From NCBI GenBank assembly GCA_964401885.1, contig CAYOAC010000035.1, positions 1 to 7,142 on the forward strand: 7,142 nt of DNA, in the 5' to 3' direction. The notes beneath the pieces are model-generated. The model had not been told where the DNA came from. It was given only the letters and a program-made list of their open reading frames with translations, and searched no databases. Made by a program: the position numbers and the translations under genes. Positions 1 through 4,442 of this stretch are shown here, piece by piece. The stretch's first letter is position 1, and each line of letters begins with the position of its first letter. This stretch comes from JAULZV01 sp964401885 (GTDB lineage: Bacteria; Patescibacteriota; Minisyncoccia; Phycocordibacterales; JAACPR01).

Positions 1-56
1 AATCAATATATTTTATAAATAAAAATATTTCTAAATTTGCGGACGATGAATAAATT

Positions 57-117
57 GACCCATAGTTACTAATTTCATTTCGTCTTAATAATGAAGGAAT
101 CGGTCGCTCTCGTGGAT
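57..117. repeat. 61-bp direct repeat, copy 1
   Basis: Identical over 61 bases to 665-725, 608 bases downstream; the two copies bracket the orphan gene at 211-600. The copy is itself an imperfect palindrome: GACC at 57-60 can pair with GGTC at 102-105, and TTCATT with AATGAA inside. It contains ATGAAGGAATCG (91-102), which also occurs in the tRNA-Trp gene on the plus strand (906-917). The left flank (39-61) looks like a diverged version of the same tRNA 3' end. Function is unknown. Confidence 0.9.
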
Positions 118-154
118 GTGTGGCAGATAACCGACGAAGTTTAAATGGATAATA

Positions 155-183
155 TTTACATTGTGTAGATTAAGTTGTATAGT
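155..183 (+). promoter_or_regulatory. Sigma-70-type promoter of the orphan gene
   Basis: TTTACA (155-160) and TATAGT (178-183) are separated by exactly 17 bases. Transcription would start near 190, giving a leader of about 20 bases before the ATG at 211. The -10 box overlaps the upstream in-frame TTG at 175, which argues against that TTG as the translation start. Confidence 0.6.
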
Positions 184-210
184 ATTTTAGAATACAACCG
201 CTCTCAAAAA

Positions 211-600
211 ATGACTAACAATTCAAATGCTATTAAACTGAGATTAAGCAGGGCAAACTACATCGATGAAATTGGGCTCATGATAGATAAGGGAGAACTC
301 CCTCATCAGATTGCAAACATCGTTACTTCTCTCATGCATTCTTTTTTTCACCATGGATGTGCACCGAGAATAGACCCAGAGTTAACATCCTGGGTCAAGA
401 TTTGTTTGGTAGAGGGGATTATTGTAGATGGTGTTCCTTACCGTATTCATGGGTCTATTATGCCTCGGGATAAATGGAAGTTTGGAGACATTGGTTTTTA
501 CTTACTAATACCAAAGATAAAAACCTGTTGTCTCGAAGACATCCCTCATTTCTTGTGGCCGAAAAAAATAAGACGGAAGGTTTTTATTGCAAGTAATTAA
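211..600 (+). CDS. Hypothetical protein, 129 residues, between direct repeats
   Basis: I do not recognise a family. The open frame extends back to a TTG at 175, but that codon lies in the predicted -10 box, so the ATG at 211 (MTNNSNAIKL) is preferred; no Shine-Dalgarno precedes either start. The product is a soluble-looking mixed protein without signal peptide or transmembrane segment. It has an FFHHG stretch near residue 46, two adjacent cysteines near 110, and a basic end (WPKKIRRKVF). No zinc-binding or catalytic motif is clear. It is a one-gene unit with its own promoter and a strong terminator, flanked on both sides by identical 61-bp repeats. That arrangement suggests a cassette or a recombination-prone insertion; transfer is inferred from context only. 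Confidence 0.7.
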   Translation: MTNNSNAIKLRLSRANYIDEIGLMIDKGELPHQIANIVTSLMHSFFHHGCAPRIDPELTSWVKICLVEGIIVDGVPYRIHGSIMPRDKWKFGDIGFYLLIPKIKTCCLEDIPHFLWPKKIRRKVFIASN

Positions 601-613
601 CGGCTTTTTCACA

Positions 614-652
614 TAATCCACCTTCGCTAGTCGAGAGGTGGATTAATTTTTT
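614..652 (+). terminator. Intrinsic terminator of the orphan gene
   Basis: TAATCCACCT (614-623) pairs perfectly with AGGTGGATTA (636-645) around a 12-base loop, and is followed by a T-rich run (647-652). It begins 13 bases after the TAA stop at 598-600. Confidence 0.85.
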
Positions 653-664
653 ATTGAAGGAATC

Positions 665-725
665 GACCCATAGTTACTAATTTCATTTCGTCTTAATAAT
701 GAAGGAATCGGTCGCTCTCGTGGAT
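665..725. repeat. 61-bp direct repeat, copy 2
   Basis: Second identical copy of the repeat at 57-117. GAAGGAATCG occurs just before it (656-665) and again inside it (701-710). CGACC (664-668) can pair with GGTCG (710-714), and that same GGTCG can instead pair with CGACC at 766-770, so two mutually exclusive folds are possible. Confidence 0.9.
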
Positions 726-770
726 TATTATTTCATCCTACGGATTCATAATAATCTCACTCGCTCGACC
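710..770. repeat. Imperfect palindrome 1 of the tandem hairpin block
   Basis: The outer arms are GGTCG (710-714) and CGACC (766-770). The main stem is GATTATTAT (723-731) with ATAATAATC (748-756), and a small inner stem is ATCC (735-738) with GGAT (742-745). It starts inside the second 61-bp repeat, whose first copy lacks this right-hand extension. No coding role is apparent. Confidence 0.7.
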
Positions 771-777
771 CCCACTC

Positions 778-826
778 GTCGCCACTGACATATTCGTTTC
801 ACTCATATGTCAGGCTTCGCGGCGAC
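778..826. repeat. Imperfect palindrome 2 of the tandem hairpin block
   Basis: The outer arms are GTCGCC (778-783) and GGCGAC (821-826); the inner perfect 9-bp stem is CTGACATAT (785-793) with ATATGTCAG (805-813) around an 11-base loop. It lies directly between palindrome 1 and the tRNA-Trp-derived palindrome. Confidence 0.8.
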
Positions 827-828
827 TC

Positions 829-921
829 GGTTCGATTCCTTCATCGCCCGAAAAACAAAATCGCCGAAAGCTTTCGCTTTCGGCTCATTTGTTTTTATGC
901 GGGCGATGAAGGAATCGAACC
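829..921. repeat. 93-base palindrome copying the 3' end of tRNA-Trp in inverted orientation
   Basis: Bases 829-850 are the exact reverse complement of 900-921, which encode the T-loop, the 3' half of the T-stem and the 3' acceptor strand of tRNA-Trp. Inside these 22-bp arms are further matching arms: AAAAACAAA (851-859) with TTTGTTTTT (888-896), and GCCGAAAG (863-870) with CTTTCGGC (877-884). The whole 93 bases can fold as one nearly continuous hairpin. The open frames across it on both strands (RFDSFIAR-type peptides) are by-products of the palindrome and of the antisense tRNA. Confidence 0.9.
851..884 (-). terminator. Intrinsic terminator after tRNA-Trp, possibly bidirectional
   Basis: On the minus strand, GCCGAAAG and CTTTCGGC form an 8-bp stem with a 6-base loop, followed by a T-rich tail (GATTTTGTTTTT). 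It lies 15 bases past the tRNA 3' end. The plus strand also has a T-rich tail (to 896), so it could act in both directions. Confidence 0.65.
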
Positions 922-970
922 CTCGACCGCGGTTTTGGAAACCGAAATTATGCCATTTAACTAATCGCCC
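900..970 (-). tRNA. tRNA-Trp (anticodon CCA)
   Basis: The 71-base gene folds as a class I tRNA. The acceptor stem GGGCGAT/ATCGCCC is perfect, the D-stem is GTTA/TAAT with a GG-containing loop, and the anticodon loop is TTCCAAA (anticodon CCA). The T-arm is GAGGG-TTCGATT-CCTTC. The discriminator base is G73, as expected for bacterial tRNA-Trp. The first anticodon-stem pair (27-43) is a T-C mismatch. CCA is not encoded (CAT follows G73), so it must be added. A36-A37-A38 is present, matching MiaA recognition. The gene lies about 40 bases after miaA on the same strand and its 3' end is part of a large palindrome. Confidence 0.95.
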
Positions 971-980
971 GATCCATGTA

Positions 981-1009
981 TTTATACCAGAAAAAAGCAA
1001 AATTGAAAA
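981..1009 (-). promoter_or_regulatory. Possible promoter for tRNA-Trp
   Basis: On the minus strand, TATAAA (986-981) lies 17 bases downstream of TTTTCA (1009-1004), a weak -35 match placed just past the miaA stop codon. Initiation would be near 975, a few bases before the tRNA. Read-through from miaA is the alternative. Confidence 0.45.
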
Positions 1010-1010
1010 C

Positions 1011-1838
1011 TCAAATATTGATATGTTTTTTGAACCACACTCTCTGTCTTTTTGCGTATTGGGTACTTTTGACTATTATAAAATTACACATTTCTTCATG
1101 AGAAATTTCACCAAGAAGATGCATTGCCATATATCTATATTCTAATCCAAGTTGTTTCATTCTATCAAAAGATAGTCCTTGTTTGTTAAGATTTTTTGCT
1201 TCATCTAACATTCCTTGTTCTAGACGCTTGTATAATCTTGCTGAAATTCTTTCTACAAGAATTTCTTTTGGAAAATCTAAATATATAAATTCAATATCGT
1301 ATTTTTCTTCTTTTATAATTGGTGGAACTTTTCCTAATGTCATTGCGATTTCTATCGCACGAACAAGCCTAACTGGATTATAAATATCTAAACTTTCGTA
1401 TCTTTCAGGATCAAGTTCTTGGAGTTTGTTTTGTAATTCTTCTAGTGAAAGAGTTTCTAACTTTTTTCGAAGATCATCATCTGCTGGAACTTCAGGAAAA
1501 TGAATTCCATATATTAGTGCATCAATATAAAAACCAGTACCTCCACAAATAATTGGTAATTTATTTTTTTCTAAAATATTATTTATTGCTTTTTCTCCAA
1601 GAGAAACAAAATCTTCAACTGAAAAAACTTCTTTAGGATCCGCAACATCAAGAAGATGGTGGGGAACATTTTTCATTTCTTCTTTTGTAATTTTACCAGA
1701 ACCTAAATCAAGGCCTTTATATACTTGTCTTGAATCTGCAGAAATAATCTCACCATTTCTTTCTAATGCGATTTCAACAGCTTTATCACTTTTACCTGTT
1801 GCTGTCGGGCCACAGACTACTAGTATTTTAGGTTTCAT
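1011..1838 (-). CDS. miaA: tRNA dimethylallyltransferase MiaA
   Basis: MiaA transfers a dimethylallyl group from dimethylallyl diphosphate to N6 of A37 in tRNAs reading UNN codons, in the cytoplasm. The family signature runs in order: P-loop GPTATGKS (residues 10-17), SADSRQVYKGLDLGSGK (33-49, including the Asp-Ser-Arg of the active site), PHHLLD (59-64), CGGTGFY (98-104), an Arg-rich NPVRLVRAIEI helix (about 155-165), LGLEYR (near 237), and the C-terminal QYAKRQRVWFKK that contacts tRNA. At 275 residues it is shorter than E. coli MiaA (316) and stops right after that motif. The stop is TGA. No Shine-Dalgarno precedes the ATG and a -10-like TATCAT sits about 10 bases upstream, so the mRNA is probably leaderless. 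Both tRNAs in this window are plausible substrates. Confidence 0.96.
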   Translation of the reverse strand: MKPKILVVCGPTATGKSDKAVEIALERNGEIISADSRQVYKGLDLGSGKITKEEMKNVPHHLLDVADPKEVFSVEDFVSLGEKAINNILEKNKLPIICGGTGFYIDALIYGIHFPEVPADDDLRKKLETLSLEELQNKLQELDPERYESLDIYNPVRLVRAIEIAMTLGKVPPIIKEEKYDIEFIYLDFPKEILVERISARLYKRLEQGMLDEAKNLNKQGLSFDRMKQLGLEYRYMAMHLLGEISHEEMCNFIIVKSTQYAKRQRVWFKKHINI

Positions 1839-1846
1839 ATTTTTTT

Positions 1847-1875
1847 ATGATATATTAAAAAAGAGGAAGAAGGAA
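1847..1875 (-). promoter_or_regulatory. Probable promoter of miaA
   Basis: On the minus strand, TTCCTT (1875-1870), 17 bases, then TATCAT (1852-1847). Transcription would begin within a few bases of the ATG at 1838. The -35 match is weak. It overlaps the start of the opposite-strand unit at 1862-2040. Confidence 0.4.
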
Positions 1876-2040
1876 GCGATGATTGGAAAGTCGATGCCGT
1901 CAGGTACAAGGAGCGAATTTCTCCTACCAGCGAAACTTAAGCTAAATTTTGTGTATGCTAAGCTGTTCGTTCATTCGTTTAACTTCCAGAACTCATGTGC
2001 CTCTCTCGTATTCAAGACCTGAATCGAGAGAGGTTTTTAT
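1862..2040 (+). ncRNA. Candidate structured RNA (or small-protein mRNA)
   Basis: This unit of about 180 bases is bounded by a -10-like TATATT (1851-1856) and a strong terminator, and looks richer in G+C than its flanks. Visible helices are AGAGG (1862-1866) with CCTCT (2000-2004), GGAAG (1872-1876) with CTTCC (1983-1987), GGTA/GGAG with CTCC/TACC (1903-1928), and CTTA-GC with GC-TAAG (1936-1962, one bulged A). The outermost helix competes with the terminator's 5' arm, as in an attenuator. I could not match it to tmRNA, RNase P RNA, SRP RNA or 6S RNA. The alternative is a 47-codon frame at 1879-2022, ATG preceded by a purine-rich AAGAAGG, ending inside the terminator hairpin; its product (MIGKSMPSGT...) is not recognised. 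Confidence 0.45.
2000..2040 (+). terminator. Intrinsic terminator of the 1862-2040 unit
   Basis: CCTCTCTCG (2000-2008) pairs with CGAGAGAGG (2025-2033), extended inward by ATTC/GAAT past a bulged T, and is followed by TTTTTATTTT. No recognised plus-strand gene precedes it, so it marks the end of an otherwise unexplained transcript. Confidence 0.85.
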
Positions 2041-2049
2041 TTTGAAAAT

Positions 2050-2081
2050 TTTTAATTAAAAAGCCCTCTTTGTTGGAGGGC
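2050..2081 (-). terminator. Intrinsic terminator of the 2099-2545 gene
   Basis: On the minus strand GCCCTC (2081-2076) and GAGGGC (2068-2063) form a hairpin with a 7-base loop, followed by TTTTTAATT. It begins about 18 bases past the stop codon and stands tail to tail with the plus-strand terminator at 2000-2040. Confidence 0.85.
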
Positions 2082-2098
2082 ATTAGTGAGAATAAAAG

Positions 2099-2545
2099 TT
2101 AGGTTTTCTTCGAAATCATGTTTATTGTGTGAATAAAATCAGAAAACATTTTCTTTTTCTTTGATTTCATGTTTATTGTATGAATAAAATCAGAAATCAT
2201 TTTCTTTGCGTGTCGTAAAGAACGGACTGGCCAGTAATAATCGTCATATTCATACTCCACATCGTGAGGTTGATTTTTTCCACCTTCAGCTTCTTTGATT
2301 GTGAAGGAGTTCAATACAAATAGTCCAGGACTTTCTTCTTCAATTGTTACGAAGTGTTTTGTCAAAAGATAATCATCATCTTTATCTTGTTGTAATGGAC
2401 AAAGACGGGAATCATCTACTCTCACACATATTGGAAATTTGGGTTTGTGTAAGCACCTATATACCCATTGCTTCCATTTGGACATCTTTGAGATTTTGAC
2501 AAATTCTTCAAAAGCTTCATCAAGCGTGCATTCTTCGATTTTCAT
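2099..2545 (-). CDS. Hypothetical protein with C-terminal tandem duplication
   Basis: I do not recognise a family. The 148-residue product starts MKIEECTLDE at the ATG at 2545. The frame is open upstream to 2743, but that part crosses tRNA-Leu and is not coding. A promoter (TTGTTT, 16 bases, TATTAT at 2556-2583) places transcription start within about 5 bases of the ATG, supporting this start and a leaderless mRNA. The protein is soluble-looking and carries acidic and aromatic runs (EYEYDDYYWPVRSLRHAKK near residue 98). Its end is a 17-residue unit repeated twice (KKMISDFIHTINMKSKK, then KKMFSDFIHTINMISKK), encoded by a 51-bp in-frame tandem duplication. The middle (about 45-95, with LFVLNSFTI) reads like a small alpha/beta domain. 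Function cannot be assigned. Confidence 0.75.
   Translation of the reverse strand: MKIEECTLDEAFEEFVKISKMSKWKQWVYRCLHKPKFPICVRVDDSRLCPLQQDKDDDYLLTKHFVTIEEESPGLFVLNSFTIKEAEGGKNQPHDVEYEYDDYYWPVRSLRHAKKMISDFIHTINMKSKKKKMFSDFIHTINMISKKT
2103..2205. repeat. Two 51-bp in-frame tandem repeat units
   Basis: CATGTTTATTGT occurs at 2117 and again at 2168, an offset of 51 bases (17 codons). The copies differ at only a few positions, including the codons that change Ile to Phe and Lys to Ile in the encoded SDFIHTINM units, so the duplication is fairly recent but not brand new. Confidence 0.85.
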
Positions 2546-2555
2546 ATCTATTGGG

Positions 2556-2583
2556 ATAATATACCAATCATAGAAAAAAACAA
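2556..2583 (-). promoter_or_regulatory. Promoter of the 2099-2545 gene
   Basis: On the minus strand TTGTTT (2583-2578), 16 bases, then TATTAT (2561-2556). The predicted transcript starts near 2549, about 4 bases before the ATG at 2545. Confidence 0.5.
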
Positions 2584-2587
2584 TATT

Positions 2588-2672
2588 TGGTGCCGAAGAA
2601 GGGAGTCGAACCCTTAACCCTTGCGAGACACGATTTTGAGTCGTGCGCGTATACCAATTCCGCCACTTCGGC
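2588..2672 (-). tRNA. tRNA-Leu (anticodon CAA), CCA encoded
   Basis: This is a class II tRNA of 82 bases plus CCA. The acceptor stem GCCGAAG/CTTCGGC is perfect, the D-loop contains TTGG, the anticodon stem is CACGA/TCGTG, and the loop CTCAAAA gives anticodon CAA (reads UUG). A long variable arm (TCTCGCAAGGGTT) marks a leucine tRNA, the T-arm is AAGGG-TTCGACT-CCCTT, and the discriminator is A73. CCA follows A73 in the DNA (2590-2588), unlike in the tRNA-Trp gene; this may be chance or a real encoded end. A36-A37-A38 makes it a likely MiaA substrate. The spurious open frame across it should be ignored. Confidence 0.96.
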
Positions 2673-2684
2673 ATTTGTTTGTTT

Positions 2685-2713
2685 AGTCTAAACCAAAACA
2701 CGATTTTATTCAA
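2685..2713 (-). promoter_or_regulatory. Promoter of tRNA-Leu
   Basis: On the minus strand TTGAAT (2713-2708) and TAGACT (2690-2685) are separated by exactly 17 bases. Initiation would be near 2678, about 6 bases ahead of the mature tRNA 5' end. It is divergent from the parB promoter region. Confidence 0.65.
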
Positions 2714-2725
2714 TAGTAAGTATAT

Positions 2726-2759
2726 TTTACACAAGTATTCCACAGGACAGTACTATTAT
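2726..2759 (+). promoter_or_regulatory. Possible promoter and palindrome upstream of parB
   Basis: TTTACA (2726-2731) with TACTAT or TATTAT (2751-2759) is a poorly spaced but AT-rich promoter candidate; start would be close to the ATG. An imperfect palindrome (AGTA-TCC ... GGA-TACT, 2734-2754) overlaps it and could be an operator. Neither matches the consensus parS site. Confidence 0.3.
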
Positions 2760-2770
2760 TTTTTGATACA

Positions 2771-3949
2771 ATGGCTTGTATGGATGAAGCAAAATCACTA
2801 CAAGAATCAGCATTTTTTAGTAACGCAATTTTTTTTATAGAGGTAGATAAAATCAAACCTAACCCTTTTCAACCTAGAAGAGACTTTGATCAAGCAAAGC
2901 TTCAAGATCTTGCGGACTCAATTAAAATGTATGGAATTTTACAACCACTTGTTGTAACACGAAAAGAGGTAATTAAAGAAGATGGTGGGCTTACAACAGA
3001 ATACGAATTGATTGCAGGAGAGAGAAGACTGCGAGCATCTAAACTTGCTGGACTTAGAGAAGTTCCTGCACTTATTAGAGCCAAAGAAGATGATGATAGG
3101 GCCAAGTTGGAACTTGCTATTATTGAAAATTTACAAAGAGAAGACATTTCTCCTGTAGATAAAGCTAGAGCCTTTAAACAACTTGCTGAAAAATTCGGAA
3201 TGACTCATGGTGAAATTGCTAAAAAAGTTGGAAAGAGTCGAGAATATATTTCAAACAGTATTCGGGTTTTAGGTCTTCCAGAAGAAATGCTTGTTGCGAT
3301 GGGTGAAGGTAAAATAACCGAAGGGCATTCAAGACCACTTCTGATGCTTATTGATAGACCAGAAGAACAACATGTTTTGTTCAAAGATATCATGCTTAGA
3401 AAATTAACTGTTCGTGATGCTGAAAAGATTTCTAGAAAAATTGCAACAGAACGGGTTCGTAAAACTAATTTATTGCCAGATGCACAATTACTTGAAATCG
3501 AACATGAGATTGGAACAATACTTGGTACGAGAGTAAATATTGCAAAGAAAGATGAAGGGGGAAGAATTCAAATCGACTTTTTTAATGAAGAAGATTTACA
3601 AAATATTGTTTCATTACTTTTGAAAAGAGGACAGGCAGGTTTAAATACTCAACCTATAAATAATAATATTATAGAAAATTCTATTCCTGTTGTTGCTCCG
3701 GTTATGATTAATTCTTTTTCAACTGAAGAATCAAAACCATCAGAGATAGTAGAGGCTCCAATTCAAATCGCTCAATTAGAAAATTCACCTCTTGAATTAA
3801 TTAAAGAATCTGTTGCCGAAGATACTGGTGCGCCAATTATTGAACAAATTCAAGAAGAAAAATTTGCTGATCAACAAGTCACAATAGAAACTCCAAATTA
3901 TGGAGATGACGAGGATGATTTGTATTCTATGAAAGGTTTTAGTTTGTAA
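2771..3949 (+). CDS. parB: Chromosome-partitioning protein ParB (Spo0J family)
   Basis: ParB is a CTP-dependent clamp that loads at parS sites near the replication origin and helps segregate and compact the chromosome. The N-terminal ParB/Srx domain covers about residues 21-125: KIKPNPFQPRRDF (27-39), a GIxQPLVV element (55-62), the CTP-binding GERRLRA (83-89) and ENLQRED (119-125). The helix-turn-helix DNA-binding domain follows (about 133-170, IAKKVGKSREYISN), then a C-terminal dimerisation domain (about 237-286, IGTILGTRVNIAKKDEGGRIQIDF). An acidic, low-complexity tail of about 105 residues ends in GDDEDDLYSMKGFSL; typical ParB ends near the dimerisation domain. The start is ATG 2771, but ATG 2780 (residue 4) is equally possible because no Shine-Dalgarno is present. 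parA is not adjacent. Confidence 0.95.
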   Translation: MACMDEAKSLQESAFFSNAIFFIEVDKIKPNPFQPRRDFDQAKLQDLADSIKMYGILQPLVVTRKEVIKEDGGLTTEYELIAGERRLRASKLAGLREVPALIRAKEDDDRAKLELAIIENLQREDISPVDKARAFKQLAEKFGMTHGEIAKKVGKSREYISNSIRVLGLPEEMLVAMGEGKITEGHSRPLLMLIDRPEEQHVLFKDIMLRKLTVRDAEKISRKIATERVRKTNLLPDAQLLEIEHEIGTILGTRVNIAKKDEGGRIQIDFFNEEDLQNIVSLLLKRGQAGLNTQPINNNIIENSIPVVAPVMINSFSTEESKPSEIVEAPIQIAQLENSPLELIKESVAEDTGAPIIEQIQEEKFADQQVTIETPNYGDDEDDLYSMKGFSL

Positions 3950-3961
3950 AATTGTTTTTAT

Positions 3962-3993
3962 AAATTTAAAAATCCGCCCTTTATCGGCGGATT
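3962..3993. terminator. Shared terminator of the converging parB and 3981-4331 genes
   Basis: AATCCGCC (3971-3978) pairs with GGCGGATT (3986-3993) around a 7-base loop. The minus-strand tail is TTTTTAAATTTA, a good terminator; the plus-strand tail (ACTTTTC) is weaker. The TAA stop of the minus-strand gene lies in the loop, so half the hairpin is coding sequence. Confidence 0.8.
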
Positions 3994-4331
3994 ACTTTTC
4001 TCCTTCCCAGATATTCTTCCGGGTAATTCATTTGATCTGCAGCCAATCGTGCCGCAAGGTCAAGGCTTTTTTCGCCGCCTTTTTTTCTGAGTAGGTCTGC
4101 TTCGGTTGTAAGCAGATTTTGAATATATCTGACATATTCTGGCATTTCATCAATTACCCGATCACCAAAACATAATCGGACAGATCCTTTTTCGGGATCT
4201 TTTTTGATATAACAATTTTGAACTTTTAGATTCCCACCTTTTTTGCGTGGTTTTTCAAATGGGACATCATTTCTGATCAAGAAATTTCTCAAAACTGGGT
4301 TAACATATGATACAGAAAAAAGAGTTTTCAT
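3981..4331 (-). CDS. Hypothetical protein, 116 residues
   Basis: I do not recognise a family. The product starts MKTLFSVSYV at ATG 4331 and has no signal peptide, membrane segment or cysteine cluster. It is highly charged: a PRKKGG stretch near residue 28, DPEKGSVRLCFGDRVIDEMPEYVRYI in the middle, a helical region (LLTTEADLLRKKGGEKSLDLAARLAADQMNYPEEYL) and a basic end (GRRKVIRR). This would fit a small nucleic-acid- or ribosome-associated protein, but that is a guess from composition. A promoter (TTGACC, 17 bases, TATTGT) lies about 50 bases upstream, giving it one of the longer leaders here; no Shine-Dalgarno is visible. It is transcribed separately from topA and converges on parB. Confidence 0.7.
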   Translation of the reverse strand: MKTLFSVSYVNPVLRNFLIRNDVPFEKPRKKGGNLKVQNCYIKKDPEKGSVRLCFGDRVIDEMPEYVRYIQNLLTTEADLLRKKGGEKSLDLAARLAADQMNYPEEYLGRRKVIRR

Positions 4332-4383
4332 TTCTTTTATTTTTTGAAGGGAGTTTTGTTTTTTCTCTAACTGGTCGAAAGAT

Positions 4384-4412
4384 ACAATAACATATTATAT
4401 TTTGAGGGTCAA
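4384..4412 (-). promoter_or_regulatory. Promoter of the 3981-4331 gene
   Basis: On the minus strand TTGACC (4412-4407) and TATTGT (4389-4384) are separated by exactly 17 bases, placing the start near 4377. The first bases of the -35 box are also the end of the T-tail of the topA terminator. Confidence 0.65.
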
Positions 4413-4430
4413 AAAAGGCATTGCCTTTTA
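4411..4430 (-). terminator. Intrinsic terminator of topA
   Basis: On the minus strand AAAAGGC and GCCTTTT pair around a 3-base loop, followed by TT and then the next promoter. It begins about 12 bases after the topA stop. Compact, with a short GC part, so moderate strength. Confidence 0.65.
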
Positions 4431-4442
4431 TCTATTAAATGA

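Noticed and set aside
175..210. TTG start for the orphan gene at 175
   Set aside because: The codon overlaps the predicted -10 box, so the transcript would begin after it; ATG 211 is used.
57..725. Integron-type attC sites around the orphan gene
   Set aside because: Repeat length and palindromic form are suggestive, but I see no GTTRRRY/RYYYAAC core pairs at the ends and no integrase in the window.
57..921. CRISPR array
   Set aside because: Only two copies of the long repeat exist, 608 bases apart with a gene between; there are no regular short spacers or cas genes.
803..1145. Open frames on both strands across the palindrome and tRNA-Trp
   Set aside because: Both run through the tRNA gene and the perfect inverted repeat; their similar RFDSFIAR-like peptides arise from the palindrome, not from protein coding.
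1862..2040. tmRNA, RNase P RNA or SRP RNA
   Set aside because: It is too short for RNase P RNA and has no tRNA-like ends or tag frame for tmRNA. The GGAAAGTC and GTCAGG words resemble RNase P and SRP cores, but the neighbouring conserved bases do not follow.
2546..2743. N-terminal extension of the 2099-2545 gene
   Set aside because: The extension is the antisense-free reading of tRNA-Leu and its promoter; a promoter and ATG at 2545 explain the gene without it.
2734..2754. parS site upstream of parB
   Set aside because: The palindrome there does not resemble the TGTTTCACGTGAAACA consensus; kept only as a possible operator.
2902..3393. Minus-strand open frames inside parB
   Set aside because: They are serine/leucine-rich antisense shadows of a well-conserved plus-strand gene with no start signals of their own.
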